From Ramlibacter humi (GTDB lineage Bacteria > Pseudomonadota > Gammaproteobacteria > Burkholderiales > Burkholderiaceae_C): a DNA stretch of 64,000 bases. Below, one piece after another: positions 38,725 through 46,573 of this stretch. The position numbers and the translations under genes were made by a program. Each line of letters begins with the position of its first letter. The first letter of the stretch is position 1. The stretch spans positions 1,426,001 through 1,490,000 of the forward strand of contig NZ_SMLK01000001.1 in assembly GCF_004681975.1 (NCBI RefSeq), written 5' to 3'. A model generated the notes under the pieces. It ran no database searches. It was given only the letters and a program-made list of their open reading frames with translations, and had not been told where the DNA came from.

Positions 38725-39171
38725 ATGTCCCTCAAAGAACGCATCACCGAAGACATGAAGGCCGCCATGCGCGCCAAGGAAACCGAGCGCCTGGGCACCA
38801 TCCGCCTGCTCACGGCCGCGATGAAGCAGAAGGAAGTGGACGAGCGGGTCGAGCTGGACGACGCCGCCGTCGTGGGCATCGTGGACAAGCTGATCAAGCA
38901 GCGCAAGGACAGCATCGACGCCTTCACCAAGGCCGGCCGCCAGGACCTGGCCGACAAGGAAGCCGCCGAAGTCACCGTGCTGCAGGCCTACCTGCCCGCG
39001 CGCCTGTCGCAGGACGAGATCGCCGCCGAGGTGAAAGCCATCGTCGCCGAGCTGGGCGCCAAGGGCCCCGGCGACATGGGCAAGGTCATGGGCGCCGTGA
39101 AGCAGCGCCTGGCGGGCAAGGCCGAGATGGGCCAGGTGTCCGCTGCCGTGAAGGCCGCGCTGGCGGGTTGA
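38725..39171 (+). CDS. YqeY / GatB-related protein
   Basis: The 148-residue protein is the YqeY family, with the start MSLKERITEDMKAAMRAKET, RLGTIRLLTAAMKQKEVDER and a C-terminal GDMGKVMGAVKQRLAGKAEM related to the tail domain of the GatB amidotransferase subunit. Family members may bind tRNA; the exact role is not established. A GGAG ribosome site lies 6-10 bases before the ATG. It follows rpsU and its terminator. Confidence 0.92.
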   Translation: MSLKERITEDMKAAMRAKETERLGTIRLLTAAMKQKEVDERVELDDAAVVGIVDKLIKQRKDSIDAFTKAGRQDLADKEAAEVTVLQAYLPARLSQDEIAAEVKAIVAELGAKGPGDMGKVMGAVKQRLAGKAEMGQVSAAVKAALAG

Positions 39172-39178
39172 TCAATAC

Positions 39179-39294
39179 GGGGTCCGCAACGCAGAGAGCG
39201 CAGAGCTAGCGCAGAGAACGCAGAGGAATACTTTCCGTATTGTTCTTCTCTGCGTCCTCTGCGCTAACTCTGCGTCCTCTGCGCTGCGGACCCC
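39179..39294. repeat. Large intergenic palindrome of the CGCAGAG family (copy 3)
   Basis: The ends GGGGTCCGCAACGCAGAG and CTGCGGACCCC, repeated CGCAGAG/CTCTGCG motifs and the central unpaired part are close to copy 2 at 29089-29200. It sits between the convergent yqeY and pmbA stops, where it could terminate both transcripts. Confidence 0.85.
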
Positions 39295-39306
39295 GCATTC
39301 ATCAGC

Positions 39307-40680
39307 TCACGACCCCGCCACCTTCATCCGGTCGATCAGCACCGACCCCACGGTCTTCGCACCGTAGTTGTAGGTGTCCGCGCCCACCGCCTGGATGCCC
39401 ATGAACATCTCTTTCAGGTTGCCGGCGATGGTGATCTCCTGCACCGGGAAGGCGATCTCGCCGTTCTCCACCCAGAAGCCGCTCGCGCCGCGCGAATAGT
39501 CGCCGGTGACGTAGTTCACGCCCTGCCCCATCAGTTCGATGACGAACAGGCCCGTGCCCAGCTTGCGGATCATCTCGGGCAGGTTGTCGCCCTTGCGCGT
39601 GAGTTTCGACGCCAGCGACAGGTTGTGCGAGCCGCCCGCGTTGCCGGTGGTCTTCATGCCCAGCTTGCGCGCCGAATAGCTGGACAGGAAGTAGCCGCCC
39701 ACGCGGCCCGCATCCACCACCTTGCGCGCCGTGGTGCGCACGCCTTCCTCGTCGAAAGGCGCGCTGCCCTTGCCGCGCTTCTGGTGCGGGTCTTCCAGCA
39801 CCTCGATGTGGCCCGGGAAGACCTGCTTGCCCAGCGAATCCAGCAGGAAGCTGCTGCGCCGGTACAGCGAGCCGCCGCTGGTGGCCTGCACGTACGCGCC
39901 CAGCAGGCCCGCGGCCAGGGGCGATTCGAACAGCACGGGACATTCGCGCGTGCTGATCTTGCGCGACTTCAGGCGCGCCAGCGCGCGCTCGGCGGCATAG
40001 CGGCCCACGGCTTCGGCCGCGGCCAGCTCTTGCGGCGAGCGCATGGACGTGTACCAGGCGTCGCGCTGCATGTCGTCGCCCTTGCCCGCGATGGGCGCGA
40101 CCGACACCGAGTGGCGCGAGCTGGCGTAGCCGCCGCGGAACCCGCGCGTGTGCGCGCTGAAGAAATGGCTTTGCTGCGCCGACACGCCGGCGCCTTCGCT
40201 GTTGGTGATGCGCTTGTCGGTGACGAAGGCCGCGGCTTCGCAGGCCAGCGCGATGCGCGCCGCTTCCTCGCTGTCGATGGACCAGGGGTGGAACAGGTCC
40301 AGGTCGGGCTGCTCTTTCGCGCCCGCGATGTCGCCTGCATCGGGCAGGCCCGCCACCGGGTCTTCGGCGGTGAAGCGCGCGATGTCGTAGGCGGCCTGCA
40401 CGGTCTGGGCGATGGCGGCTTCGGAGAAATCGGACGTGCTGGCGTTGCCGCGGCGCTGGCCGATGTAGACGGTGACGCCCAGCGACTTGTCACGGTTGCG
40501 TTCGACGTTCTCCAGCTCACCCTTGCGCACCGAGACCGAGAGGCCGCAGCCTTCGGACGCTTCCGCGGCCGCGTCCGTCGCGCCGAGCTTCTTCGCATGG
40601 GCCAGCGCCTTGTCGACGAGTTGCTCGAAGGTGGAGCGCGAGTACGAGAAGCCTTGGTCTGTGCGGGAGGGGTTCGTCAT
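39307..40680 (-). CDS. pmbA: Metalloprotease-related protein PmbA/TldE
   Basis: The start is ATG 40680 (MTNPSRTDQGFSYSRSTFEQ); 457 residues. The TldD/PmbA fold is shown by GYFLSSYSARKLGMKTTGNA, NLPEMIRKLGTGLFVIELMG and NYVTGDYSRGASGFWVENGE. In E. coli TldD-TldE is a heterodimeric protease that trims microcin B17 and degrades CcdA; TldE itself lacks the metal site. The partner tldD is not in the window. It is divergent from darP with 61 bases between starts, a conserved arrangement in betaproteobacteria. Confidence 0.94.
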   Translation of the reverse strand: MTNPSRTDQGFSYSRSTFEQLVDKALAHAKKLGATDAAAEASEGCGLSVSVRKGELENVERNRDKSLGVTVYIGQRRGNASTSDFSEAAIAQTVQAAYDIARFTAEDPVAGLPDAGDIAGAKEQPDLDLFHPWSIDSEEAARIALACEAAAFVTDKRITNSEGAGVSAQQSHFFSAHTRGFRGGYASSRHSVSVAPIAGKGDDMQRDAWYTSMRSPQELAAAEAVGRYAAERALARLKSRKISTRECPVLFESPLAAGLLGAYVQATSGGSLYRRSSFLLDSLGKQVFPGHIEVLEDPHQKRGKGSAPFDEEGVRTTARKVVDAGRVGGYFLSSYSARKLGMKTTGNAGGSHNLSLASKLTRKGDNLPEMIRKLGTGLFVIELMGQGVNYVTGDYSRGASGFWVENGEIAFPVQEITIAGNLKEMFMGIQAVGADTYNYGAKTVGSVLIDRMKVAGS

Positions 40681-40741
40681 GGCGGGGGCTATGATACTTG
40701 CGGCCGCCTCTGCAACAGGGCGCGCATCTCCCCTCCCCGAC

Positions 40742-41356
40742 ATGTCACGCAAACCGAAAAAGGGCTACTTCGTGCGCGGCCAGTTCGTCGCCGAAGGCAG
40801 CGAACTGGACCTGCAGCTCAAGGCCGAACAGAAGCACTACCAGGAGAACAGCCGCACCGAGCTCAAGCGCGAGAGCACGGAGCTGCAGAAGCTGGGCGAA
40901 TCGCTGATCACGCTGCGCGCCGACCTGTTCGAGGGCCTGCAGCTGCCCGAGAAGCTGGTGGACGCGCTGGAAGAGGTCAAGCGCATCACCAACTTCGAAG
41001 GCCGCCGCCGCCAGATGCAGTTCATCGGCAAGCTCATGCGCCAGCTCGACGACGAGCAGCTGGCCGCCGTGCGCGAGGCGCTGGACGAGCAGCGGCAGGG
41101 CTCGGCCGCCGCCAGCCTGGCGCTGCACGAGGCCGAGCGCTGGCGCGACGACCTCATCGAGCGCGAAGACGCCGCCAAGGAATGGATCGAGGCGCACCCG
41201 GACACCGACAGCCAGCAACTGCGCGCGCTCATCCGCCAGGCGCGCAAGGACCGCCAGCCCAGCCAGGACGAGGTTTCGCGCGGGCTGGTGCCGCGCCACG
41301 GGCGCGCGTACCGTGAGATCTTCCAGCTCGTGAAGGAGGCGCTGCAGGATGAGTGA
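40742..41356 (+). CDS. darP: Ribosome biogenesis factor DarP (YjgA, DUF615)
   Basis: The start is ATG 40742 (MSRKPKKGYFVRGQFVAEGS); 204 residues. It is helical, highly charged, with ELKRESTELQKLGESLITLR, NFEGRRRQMQFIGKLMRQLD and a C-terminal PRHGRAYREIFQLVKEAL, all DUF615 features. In E. coli DarP (YjgA) associates with late 50S precursors near the peptidyl transferase centre. The mog gene overlaps its end by 8 bases; pmbA is divergent. Confidence 0.93.
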   Translation: MSRKPKKGYFVRGQFVAEGSELDLQLKAEQKHYQENSRTELKRESTELQKLGESLITLRADLFEGLQLPEKLVDALEEVKRITNFEGRRRQMQFIGKLMRQLDDEQLAAVREALDEQRQGSAAASLALHEAERWRDDLIEREDAAKEWIEAHPDTDSQQLRALIRQARKDRQPSQDEVSRGLVPRHGRAYREIFQLVKEALQDE

Positions 41357-41948
41357 AGCGTTCGACCCGGTGCGCATCGGCATCGTTTCCATCAGCGACC
41401 GCGCCTCCGCCGGCGTGTACGAAGACAAGGGCCTGCCCGCGCTGCGCGAGTGGCTGCAGCGCGCGCTGAAGAACCCCATCACCTTCGAGCCGCGCCTGAT
41501 TGCCGACGAGAAGGACCGCATCAGCGCCGCGCTGGTGGAGCTGGCGGACGCCGGCTGCAGCCTGGTGCTGACCACCGGCGGCACCGGCCCCGCGCGGCGC
41601 GACGTCACGCCCGAAGCCACGCTGGCCATCGCCGACAAGGAGATGCCCGGCTTCGGCGAGCAGATGCGCCAGATCAGCCTGCGCTTCGTGCCCACGGCCA
41701 TCCTGTCGCGGCAGGTCGCGGTGATCCGCGGCGAGAGCCTGGTCATCAACCTGCCGGGGCAGCCCAAGTCGATCCAGGAAACGCTGGAAGGACTGAAGGA
41801 CGCGAACGGCCAGCAGGTGGTCGCGGGCATCTTCGCCGCCGTGCCTTACTGCATCGACCTGATCGGCGGACCCTACCTCGAGACGAACGACGAGGTCTGC
41901 AAGGCTTTCCGCCCCAAGTCCGCGGTGCGGCCGCCGCGGGCCGCATGA
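41349..41948 (+). CDS. mog: Molybdopterin adenylyltransferase
   Basis: The 199-residue MogA/MoaB-fold protein has IGIVSISDRASAGVYEDKGL at the start, the molybdopterin-binding LVLTTGGTGPARRDVTPEAT and LVINLPGQPKSIQETL. It adenylates molybdopterin so that molybdate can be inserted, the last steps of molybdenum cofactor synthesis. Molybdoenzymes would include assimilatory nitrate reductase, consistent with the NIT-ANTAR/cobA region some 8 kb away, though this is weak context. It overlaps darP by 8 bases. Confidence 0.94.
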   Translation: MSEAFDPVRIGIVSISDRASAGVYEDKGLPALREWLQRALKNPITFEPRLIADEKDRISAALVELADAGCSLVLTTGGTGPARRDVTPEATLAIADKEMPGFGEQMRQISLRFVPTAILSRQVAVIRGESLVINLPGQPKSIQETLEGLKDANGQQVVAGIFAAVPYCIDLIGGPYLETNDEVCKAFRPKSAVRPPRAA

Positions 41949-41989
41949 ACGCACGCGCCCTGGAAACCGCGCTGAGCCGCGAGATCTAG
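41945..41989 (+). CDS. 14-codon ORF coupled to mog (possible gene remnant)
   Basis: ATG at 41945 overlaps the mog stop (ATGA) and opens MNARALETALSREI before a TAG that overlaps the stop of the convergent WYL gene. A coupled start with normal codon usage that ends after 14 codons looks like the truncated beginning of a third operon gene, or chance. No family can be recognised from so short a peptide. Confidence 0.25.
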   Translation: MNARALETALSREI

Positions 41990-42966
41990 CCGCCCTGCAC
42001 CACCTGCCGCCCGTAGAGCGCGGCGGACGTTTCCAGCCTTCGCAACACGGCTTCGCGCAAAGCGCGCGGCCGGAGCACTTCGACGTCCGGCGCCAGCCGC
42101 AGCAGTTGCGCCGCGGCCTGGTCGTCGGCTTCGACAGGGATCGTGATCTCCACCCGCGCACCCTCTTCAGGCGAAGGCGCATCGCGCAGCGCCCGCGCCA
42201 CCAGCGCGCTCAGCTGCCGCAGGTGCGCCAGGCCGCGGGCCGTCGCCGCCACGTCCGCGGTGCCGGCGTACAGCTCCCGTTCGAAGCGCTTCACCGAAGC
42301 ATCCCAGTAGGCGGCCAGGTCGAAAGCCTTGGGCCGCCGCACCGGCGCAGGCAGCACTTCGGCCGTCTCGATGCCGGACACGCGGAAGGTGCGCGGCTCC
42401 TTCTCGCGCACGGCCACCAGGTACCAGATGCCGGCCTTCAGCACCAGGCCCAGCGGCTGCACCACCTGGCGCGCGGAGCGTTTCCAGCTGGCGTAGTGCA
42501 TCGAGAGCTGGCGCCCGTCCCACACGGCCGTGGCCACGGTGGGCAGGTGCCGCGGCGGCTCGGCCTCGCGGTACCAGTCGACCGGGTCCAGGTGCAGCCG
42601 CCCGCTGACGCGCTGCGCCTGGTCGCGCCACGCGCTGGGCAGCGCCGCCAGCAGCTTCAGTTGCGCGCTGCGCACCTGGTCTTCCAGCCCCAGTTCCGCC
42701 GCCGGGCCGGCCAGGCCGCCCAGGAACACCGCCTCGGCTTCCTTGGGCGTGAACCCCGTGAGCGAAGTCTTCCACCCGGGCAGCAGCTGGAAGCCGCCGC
42801 CGCGCCCTCGCTCCGCATAGACCGGCACGCCCGCGGCGGTGAGCTCGTCGATGTCGCGGTACAGCGTGCGCTCGGACACTTCCAGCGCGCCCGCCAGCGC
42901 CGCGGCGCTCATGCGGCCGCGGGTTTCCAGCAGCATCTGGATGCTGAGCAGGCGGGAAGCACGCAT
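41986..42966 (-). CDS. WYL-domain transcriptional regulator (YafY-type, HTH_11)
   Basis: The start is ATG 42966 (MRASRLLSIQMLLETRGRMS); 326 residues. An N-terminal winged helix (AAALAGALEVSERTLYRDID) is followed by a WYL domain (about residues 140-220, with WKRSARQVVQPLGLVLKAGI, then WYLVAVREKEPRTFRVSGIE) and a WCX-like C-terminus. WYL domains bind small ligands or nucleic acids and control DNA binding. It is divergent from the NIPSNAP-LysE gene pair, with a perfect palindrome in the 92-base gap as likely operator for both directions. Confidence 0.92.
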   Translation of the reverse strand: MRASRLLSIQMLLETRGRMSAAALAGALEVSERTLYRDIDELTAAGVPVYAERGRGGGFQLLPGWKTSLTGFTPKEAEAVFLGGLAGPAAELGLEDQVRSAQLKLLAALPSAWRDQAQRVSGRLHLDPVDWYREAEPPRHLPTVATAVWDGRQLSMHYASWKRSARQVVQPLGLVLKAGIWYLVAVREKEPRTFRVSGIETAEVLPAPVRRPKAFDLAAYWDASVKRFERELYAGTADVAATARGLAHLRQLSALVARALRDAPSPEEGARVEITIPVEADDQAAAQLLRLAPDVEVLRPRALREAVLRRLETSAALYGRQVVQGG

Positions 42967-42987
42967 GGTGGCGGCAGTGTAGGCGCA

Positions 42988-43012
42988 ATACCTGCCACGC
43001 GTTGGCAGGTAT
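42988..43012. promoter_or_regulatory. Perfect palindrome, likely WYL-regulator operator
   Basis: ATACCTGCCA (42988-42997) and TGGCAGGTAT (43003-43012) are exact inverted repeats around CGCGT. It lies between the divergent WYL regulator and NIPSNAP genes. Sites of this CTGNCA type are, as I recall, usual for YafY-like regulators; binding is inferred. Confidence 0.75.
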
Positions 43013-43058
43013 CCTGCGGCAGACTTCGCGCCTTCCATTCCAGAACAAGGGGACCCGA

Positions 43059-43790
43059 ATGACCGCCACCGCTCCTACCACCGCCGAAGCCGCGATCGTC
43101 GAACTGCGGCAATACACGCTTCATCCCGGCCGGCGCGACGAGCTGGTCACGCTGTTCGACCGCGAGTTCGTCGAGCCGCAGGAAGCGTTGGGCATGAAGG
43201 TGATGGGCCAGTTCCGCGACCTGGACGCGCCCGACCGCTTCGTGTGGCTGCGCGGCTTTCGCGATCGCGCAGCGCGGCTGCACGGGCTGCAGTCGTTCTA
43301 CGGCGGACCGGTGTGGGCGAAACACCGCGACGCGGCCAACGCCACCATGATCGATTCGGACGACGTGCTGCTGCTTCGTCCTGCCTGGCCGGGCGCCGAG
43401 CTGCGTTTGCGCGAACCGCGAGGCGACGGCAACGCGCCGGCAACGGGACTACTGGACGCCGCGGTCTTCCACCTCGCGCGCCCCGCGGATGAAGCTTTGC
43501 TGCAACTGGCGCGCGGCCCGCTCAGCGCCTGTCTTGAAACGGGCGGCGCGCTGTGGACCGCCTGGTACGTCACCGACACCACGCCCAACGACTTCCCCCG
43601 CCTGCCGGTGCGAGAGGGCACGAAGGTGCTGGCCGGGTTCGCCCTGTTCCCCGACGCGGCGGCGTTCGACGCCTTCGCCGCCAGCGGCCGCTGGTCCCGC
43701 GAAGCCGCGCCGCTGCTGGCGCCTTGGCTGCAAGGCGCGCCGGAACTGCGCCGCCTGGCGCCCACCTCGCGTTCCGCGATCAGGGCCTGA
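43059..43790 (+). CDS. NIPSNAP family protein
   Basis: The start is ATG 43059 (MTATAPTTAEAAIVELRQYT); 243 residues. The N-terminal 100 residues carry a NIPSNAP ferredoxin-like fold (VELRQYTLHPGRRDELVTLF, FVWLRGFRDRAARLHGLQSF). The second half is a looser repeat of the fold (TAWYVTDTTPNDFPRLPVRE). No enzymatic activity is established for the family. It is controlled by the divergent WYL regulator, judged from the palindrome just upstream, and lies 3 bases before the LysE-type exporter gene. Confidence 0.87.
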   Translation: MTATAPTTAEAAIVELRQYTLHPGRRDELVTLFDREFVEPQEALGMKVMGQFRDLDAPDRFVWLRGFRDRAARLHGLQSFYGGPVWAKHRDAANATMIDSDDVLLLRPAWPGAELRLREPRGDGNAPATGLLDAAVFHLARPADEALLQLARGPLSACLETGGALWTAWYVTDTTPNDFPRLPVREGTKVLAGFALFPDAAAFDAFAASGRWSREAAPLLAPWLQGAPELRRLAPTSRSAIRA

Positions 43791-43793
43791 ACC

Positions 43794-44417
43794 ATGGATC
43801 CGCTCTGGCTTTTCACCCTGCTGGCCGTCGGCATCATCGTCGTGCCGGGCATGGACATGGCCTTCGTGCTCTCCAGCGCGCTGGTCGCCGGCCGGCGCGG
43901 CGGCTTTGCCGCGGTAGGCGGCATCGTGGCCGGCGGCGTGGTGCACGTGATCATGGGCACGCTCGGCGTCGGACTGCTGCTGCAGCTGTTCCCGGCCGCC
44001 TTCAACGCCGTGCTGGTGGCCGGCGCGCTGTACGTCGCCTGGATGGGCGTCGGGCTGTGGCGGTCACCCGCCACTTTGGCGATGCCCGCTGCCAGCGGCG
44101 CGCCGCGCGCCCTCGACCGCACTTTCGGCCGCGCGGCCGTCACCTGCCTGCTGAACCCGAAGGCTTACCTGTTCATGGTGGCCGTGTTCCCGCAGTTCAT
44201 GCACCCCGACCGGGGTTCGCTGGCGCTGCAGGCCGTGGCGCTGGGCGCCATCATCGCGGCCACGCAGCTCACCATCTACGGCGCGGTCGCACTGGGTGCC
44301 GCTGGATTGCGCGATGCGCTGCTGCGCAACGAGCGCCTGCAGCACGCCGTGGGCCGCGGCGTAGCACTGTTGCTGATCGCGATGGCGGCGTGGACGCTGG
44401 CGCAGGCGTGGCGGTGA
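43794..44417 (+). CDS. LysE/RhtB-family amino-acid exporter
   Basis: The 207-residue membrane protein has about six transmembrane helices and the family pattern IIVVPGMDMAFVLSSALVAG, a GGIVAGGVVHVIMGTLGVG stretch and AVTCLLNPKAYLFMVAVFPQ. Members export amino acids or homoserine lactone-like compounds. It begins 3 bases after the NIPSNAP gene and should share its WYL-controlled promoter. The substrate is unknown. Confidence 0.92.
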   Translation: MDPLWLFTLLAVGIIVVPGMDMAFVLSSALVAGRRGGFAAVGGIVAGGVVHVIMGTLGVGLLLQLFPAAFNAVLVAGALYVAWMGVGLWRSPATLAMPAASGAPRALDRTFGRAAVTCLLNPKAYLFMVAVFPQFMHPDRGSLALQAVALGAIIAATQLTIYGAVALGAAGLRDALLRNERLQHAVGRGVALLLIAMAAWTLAQAWR

Positions 44418-44421
44418 GCGC

Positions 44422-44682
44422 TCAGCCCATCAGCCTGCCGTACTCGGCATGCGTACCGATCCAGAACCAGTGCACGCCTCCATCCATGGGGATGCCCAGC
44501 GCGCGGTGATGCAGCCCTATGCGCACGCTGTAAAAGGGACTCCCGCCAAGCGTCTTGAAATGCAGGGATGGGGGGGCGGGATTTGCCCTCAGCAGGGCGT
44601 AGTTCTTTCGCGCGAGCCTCTGGATATCGGCGGGCAGCTTCTCGAAGCCATCCCAGAACCGGGCCGAGGCCGTGTGCTTCAA
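44422..44682 (-). CDS. RelE/ParE-superfamily toxin (TTG start)
   Basis: The 86-residue basic protein (HTASARFWDGFEKLPADIQR, LARKNYALLRANPAPPSLHF, YSVRIGLHHRALG, WFWIGTHAEYGRL) has the strand-helix layout and the final aromatic/charged strand of RelE/ParE-type toxins. Its TTG start at 44682 overlaps the stop of the upstream small gene (TTGA), as in coupled antitoxin-toxin operons. Target (mRNA cleavage or gyrase) is not predictable. It could also be a solitary ParE-like protein, but the paired gene argues for a module. Confidence 0.78.
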   Translation of the reverse strand: MKHTASARFWDGFEKLPADIQRLARKNYALLRANPAPPSLHFKTLGGSPFYSVRIGLHHRALGIPMDGGVHWFWIGTHAEYGRLMG

Positions 44683-44879
44683 GGAGCCTTGCGCGGATCG
44701 GAACGGTAGTCCGCCCGCGCCTCGGCGGCGAGAGCATCAAGCTTGCCCGCTGCCGCGTCCTGCTGCAGCTGCGCGTCCCATGCCGCATGGTCGAACTCGG
44801 CGAACCAGCGCCGGAATTCCGCGAGGTCTTCCGGGGGGAGCGCGCGGACCGCGTCTTCGATGGCCTTGACGTCTGACAT
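44679..44879 (-). CDS. Antitoxin of the RelE/ParE-like pair
   Basis: The start is ATG 44879 (MSDVKAIEDAVRALPPEDLA); 66 residues, acidic and helical, with EFRRWFAEFDHAAWDAQLQQ and a disordered tail (SDPRKAP). This short helical type, upstream of a ParE/RelE-like gene with stop/start overlap, is a recognised antitoxin arrangement in proteobacteria. No obvious DNA-binding domain is seen. A start farther upstream is possible but has no support. Confidence 0.72.
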   Translation of the reverse strand: MSDVKAIEDAVRALPPEDLAEFRRWFAEFDHAAWDAQLQQDAAAGKLDALAAEARADYRSDPRKAP

Positions 44880-44960
44880 GGTGATCGGTCGATGCAAAGG
44901 CGAGTATGCCGCAGGCCCGCGGCACACCTCCCCATGGATGCGGTCGCTTCCAGGCCGGGT

Positions 44961-44985
44961 CAAGCCCGGCATGACAGCGCTCAAT
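44961..44985. repeat. Half unit of the GGGTCAAGCCC repeat family
   Basis: CAGGCCGGGTCAAGCCCGGC followed by ATGAC matches one side of the 94-bp composite palindrome at 24865-24958. It lies at the 3' end of cysE, upstream of the antitoxin gene. Confidence 0.6.
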
Positions 44986-45703
44986 CGCCGTGCACGGCTG
45001 TGGCGCTCGCGCCGAGGTCATGCCGCACGCCCGTCAGCTTCTCGATCGCCTGCCACAGCTGCGCGATCTGGTGTTCCTGCGAAGCGGCGTGGTCGATCAG
45101 CTTGCGCATGGCTTCCGACACGGGGTCCTGGGTGCCGGTGATGCCGTAGGCCGCGAAGCCCGGCGCGCGCCCGCGCTCGTCGCGTTGCTCGGGGCGGATG
45201 ATCCGCGCGGGGATGCCCACCGCGGTCGCCCCTGCGGGAACAGGCTTGAGCACCACGGCGTTGGAACCGACGCGCGCACCGTCACCGACCGTGAACCCGC
45301 CCAGCACCTTGGCCCCGGCGCTGACCACCACGTTCTTCCCCAGCGTCGGATGCCGCTTGGCGCCTCGCGTGAGCGACGTGCCGCCCAGCGTCACGCCCTG
45401 GTAGATGGTGCAGCCGTCGCCCACTTCGGCGGTCTCGCCGATCACGACGCCCATGCCGTGGTCGATGAACACACCGTCGCCGATCTTCGCGGCCGGGTGG
45501 ATCTCGATACCGGTCAGCCAGCGCGACACCAGCGACAGGAACCGCGCCGGCCAGCGCAGGCGGTGCGTCCAGAACCAGTGCGCCGCCCGGTGCATCACCA
45601 GCGCGTGCAGGCCCGGGTAACACGTGACCACCTCCCACACGCCGCGCGCGGCGGGGTCACGGTCGAGGATGCACTGGATGTCGGAGCGCAGATGCCGGAA
45701 CAT
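44981..45703 (-). CDS. cysE: Serine O-acetyltransferase
   Basis: The 240-residue protein has the N-terminal helical region with DPAARGVWEVVTCYPGLHAL, then a left-handed beta-helix of hexapeptide repeats with IDHGMGVVIGETAEVGDGCT, IYQGVTLGGTSLTRGAKRHP and VGSNAVVLKPVPAGATAVGI. It acetylates serine with acetyl-CoA, the first step of cysteine synthesis. The core ends near residue 185; a C-terminal extension of about 50 residues ends in a region overlapping a repeat element, so the tail may not be conserved. Confidence 0.94.
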   Translation of the reverse strand: MFRHLRSDIQCILDRDPAARGVWEVVTCYPGLHALVMHRAAHWFWTHRLRWPARFLSLVSRWLTGIEIHPAAKIGDGVFIDHGMGVVIGETAEVGDGCTIYQGVTLGGTSLTRGAKRHPTLGKNVVVSAGAKVLGGFTVGDGARVGSNAVVLKPVPAGATAVGIPARIIRPEQRDERGRAPGFAAYGITGTQDPVSEAMRKLIDHAASQEHQIAQLWQAIEKLTGVRHDLGASATAVHGD

Positions 45704-45736
45704 GAATTTCAGTCATGAGCTCATGGGCCGGCCAGT

Positions 45737-46462
45737 CTAGGTTTTCCGCCGGCCCCCTGCTTCGGACATGGCCTTGGCGACACCACGCAGGATGTGGATT
45801 TCCTCGGGGGTGGGTTGCGCGCGGTTGAACAACTGGTTCAAGCGCGGCATCAGCTTCTTGGGCGCGGCGGGGTCGAGAAAACCCATGTCCACCAGCGCGC
45901 GCTCCCAGTGCTCCAGCATGCCGGCCACCGCCTGTGCATCCGCCGGCACCGCCGCGGGCGCCGCCGGCTTCACCTCGAAGCCGCCCAGCGCCAGCCGCCA
46001 TTCGTACGCGATCACCTGGATGGCCGAAGCCAGGTTCAGCGAGCCGTAGCCCGGCGCGGTGGGGATGGTCAGCGCCACGTGGCAGCGGTACACGTCCTCG
46101 TTGCGCATGCCGTAGCGCTCGGAGCCGAAGAGGAATGCGACGCTGCCCGCTTTTCCGGCCAGCGCCGGCAGGTGCTCGCGCGGCGTGGACGTCGGCGGCC
46201 CGAAGTCGCGCGGCGTCATCGCGGTGGCGCACAGCGTGTCGACGCCCTCCAGCGCCTCGTCCAGCGTGGCCACGATGCGCGCCGAGGCCAGCACGTCGGT
46301 GGCGCCGCTGGCCCGGTCGATGGCCTCCTGCCGCTGCAGCACGTCGGGCCAGCGCGGCGCCACCAGCACGAGCTCATCGAAGCCCATGACCTTCAGGGCG
46401 CGGGCGGCGGCGCCGACATTGCCCGCATGGCTGGTCTGGATCAGGACGAATCGTGTTTTCAA
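45737..46462 (-). CDS. trmJ: RNA methyltransferase, TrmJ-like (SPOUT class)
   Basis: I set the start at TTG 46462, giving [20 protein letters not shown] directly after it; no ATG or GTG precedes the conserved N-terminus. 241 residues. The SPOUT knot signatures are [40 protein letters not shown] and [20 protein letters not shown]. TrmJ 2'-O-methylates position 32 of tRNAs. The gene is divergent from suhB, with 111 bases between starts, the common trmJ-suhB arrangement of proteobacteria. Confidence 0.9.
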   Translation of the reverse strand: MKTRFVLIQTSHAGNVGAAARALKVMGFDELVLVAPRWPDVLQRQEAIDRASGATDVLASARIVATLDEALEGVDTLCATAMTPRDFGPPTSTPREHLPALAGKAGSVAFLFGSERYGMRNEDVYRCHVALTIPTAPGYGSLNLASAIQVIAYEWRLALGGFEVKPAAPAAVPADAQAVAGMLEHWERALVDMGFLDPAAPKKLMPRLNQLFNRAQPTPEEIHILRGVAKAMSEAGGRRKT

Positions 46463-46573
46463 GTGGGGCCGGTAAAATCGGGGATTGTCGCCGCCCGCAT
46501 CGCCGTGGCGGCCTACCGTTCTTCGATCAAGCCGCGGGGCGCCTTTTCGCCGCGCGGCAGCACCAGACAATCC

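Noticed and set aside
39179-39294. Repeated CGCAGAG motifs considered as CRISPR or direct-repeat origin (iterons)
   Set aside because: The arrangement is a palindrome with short regular steps, present in several intergenic gaps, with no replication gene nearby.
46463-46573. Promoter pair between trmJ and suhB
   Set aside because: A TAAAAT-like hexamer exists at about 46471, but no -35 with acceptable spacing was found on that strand.
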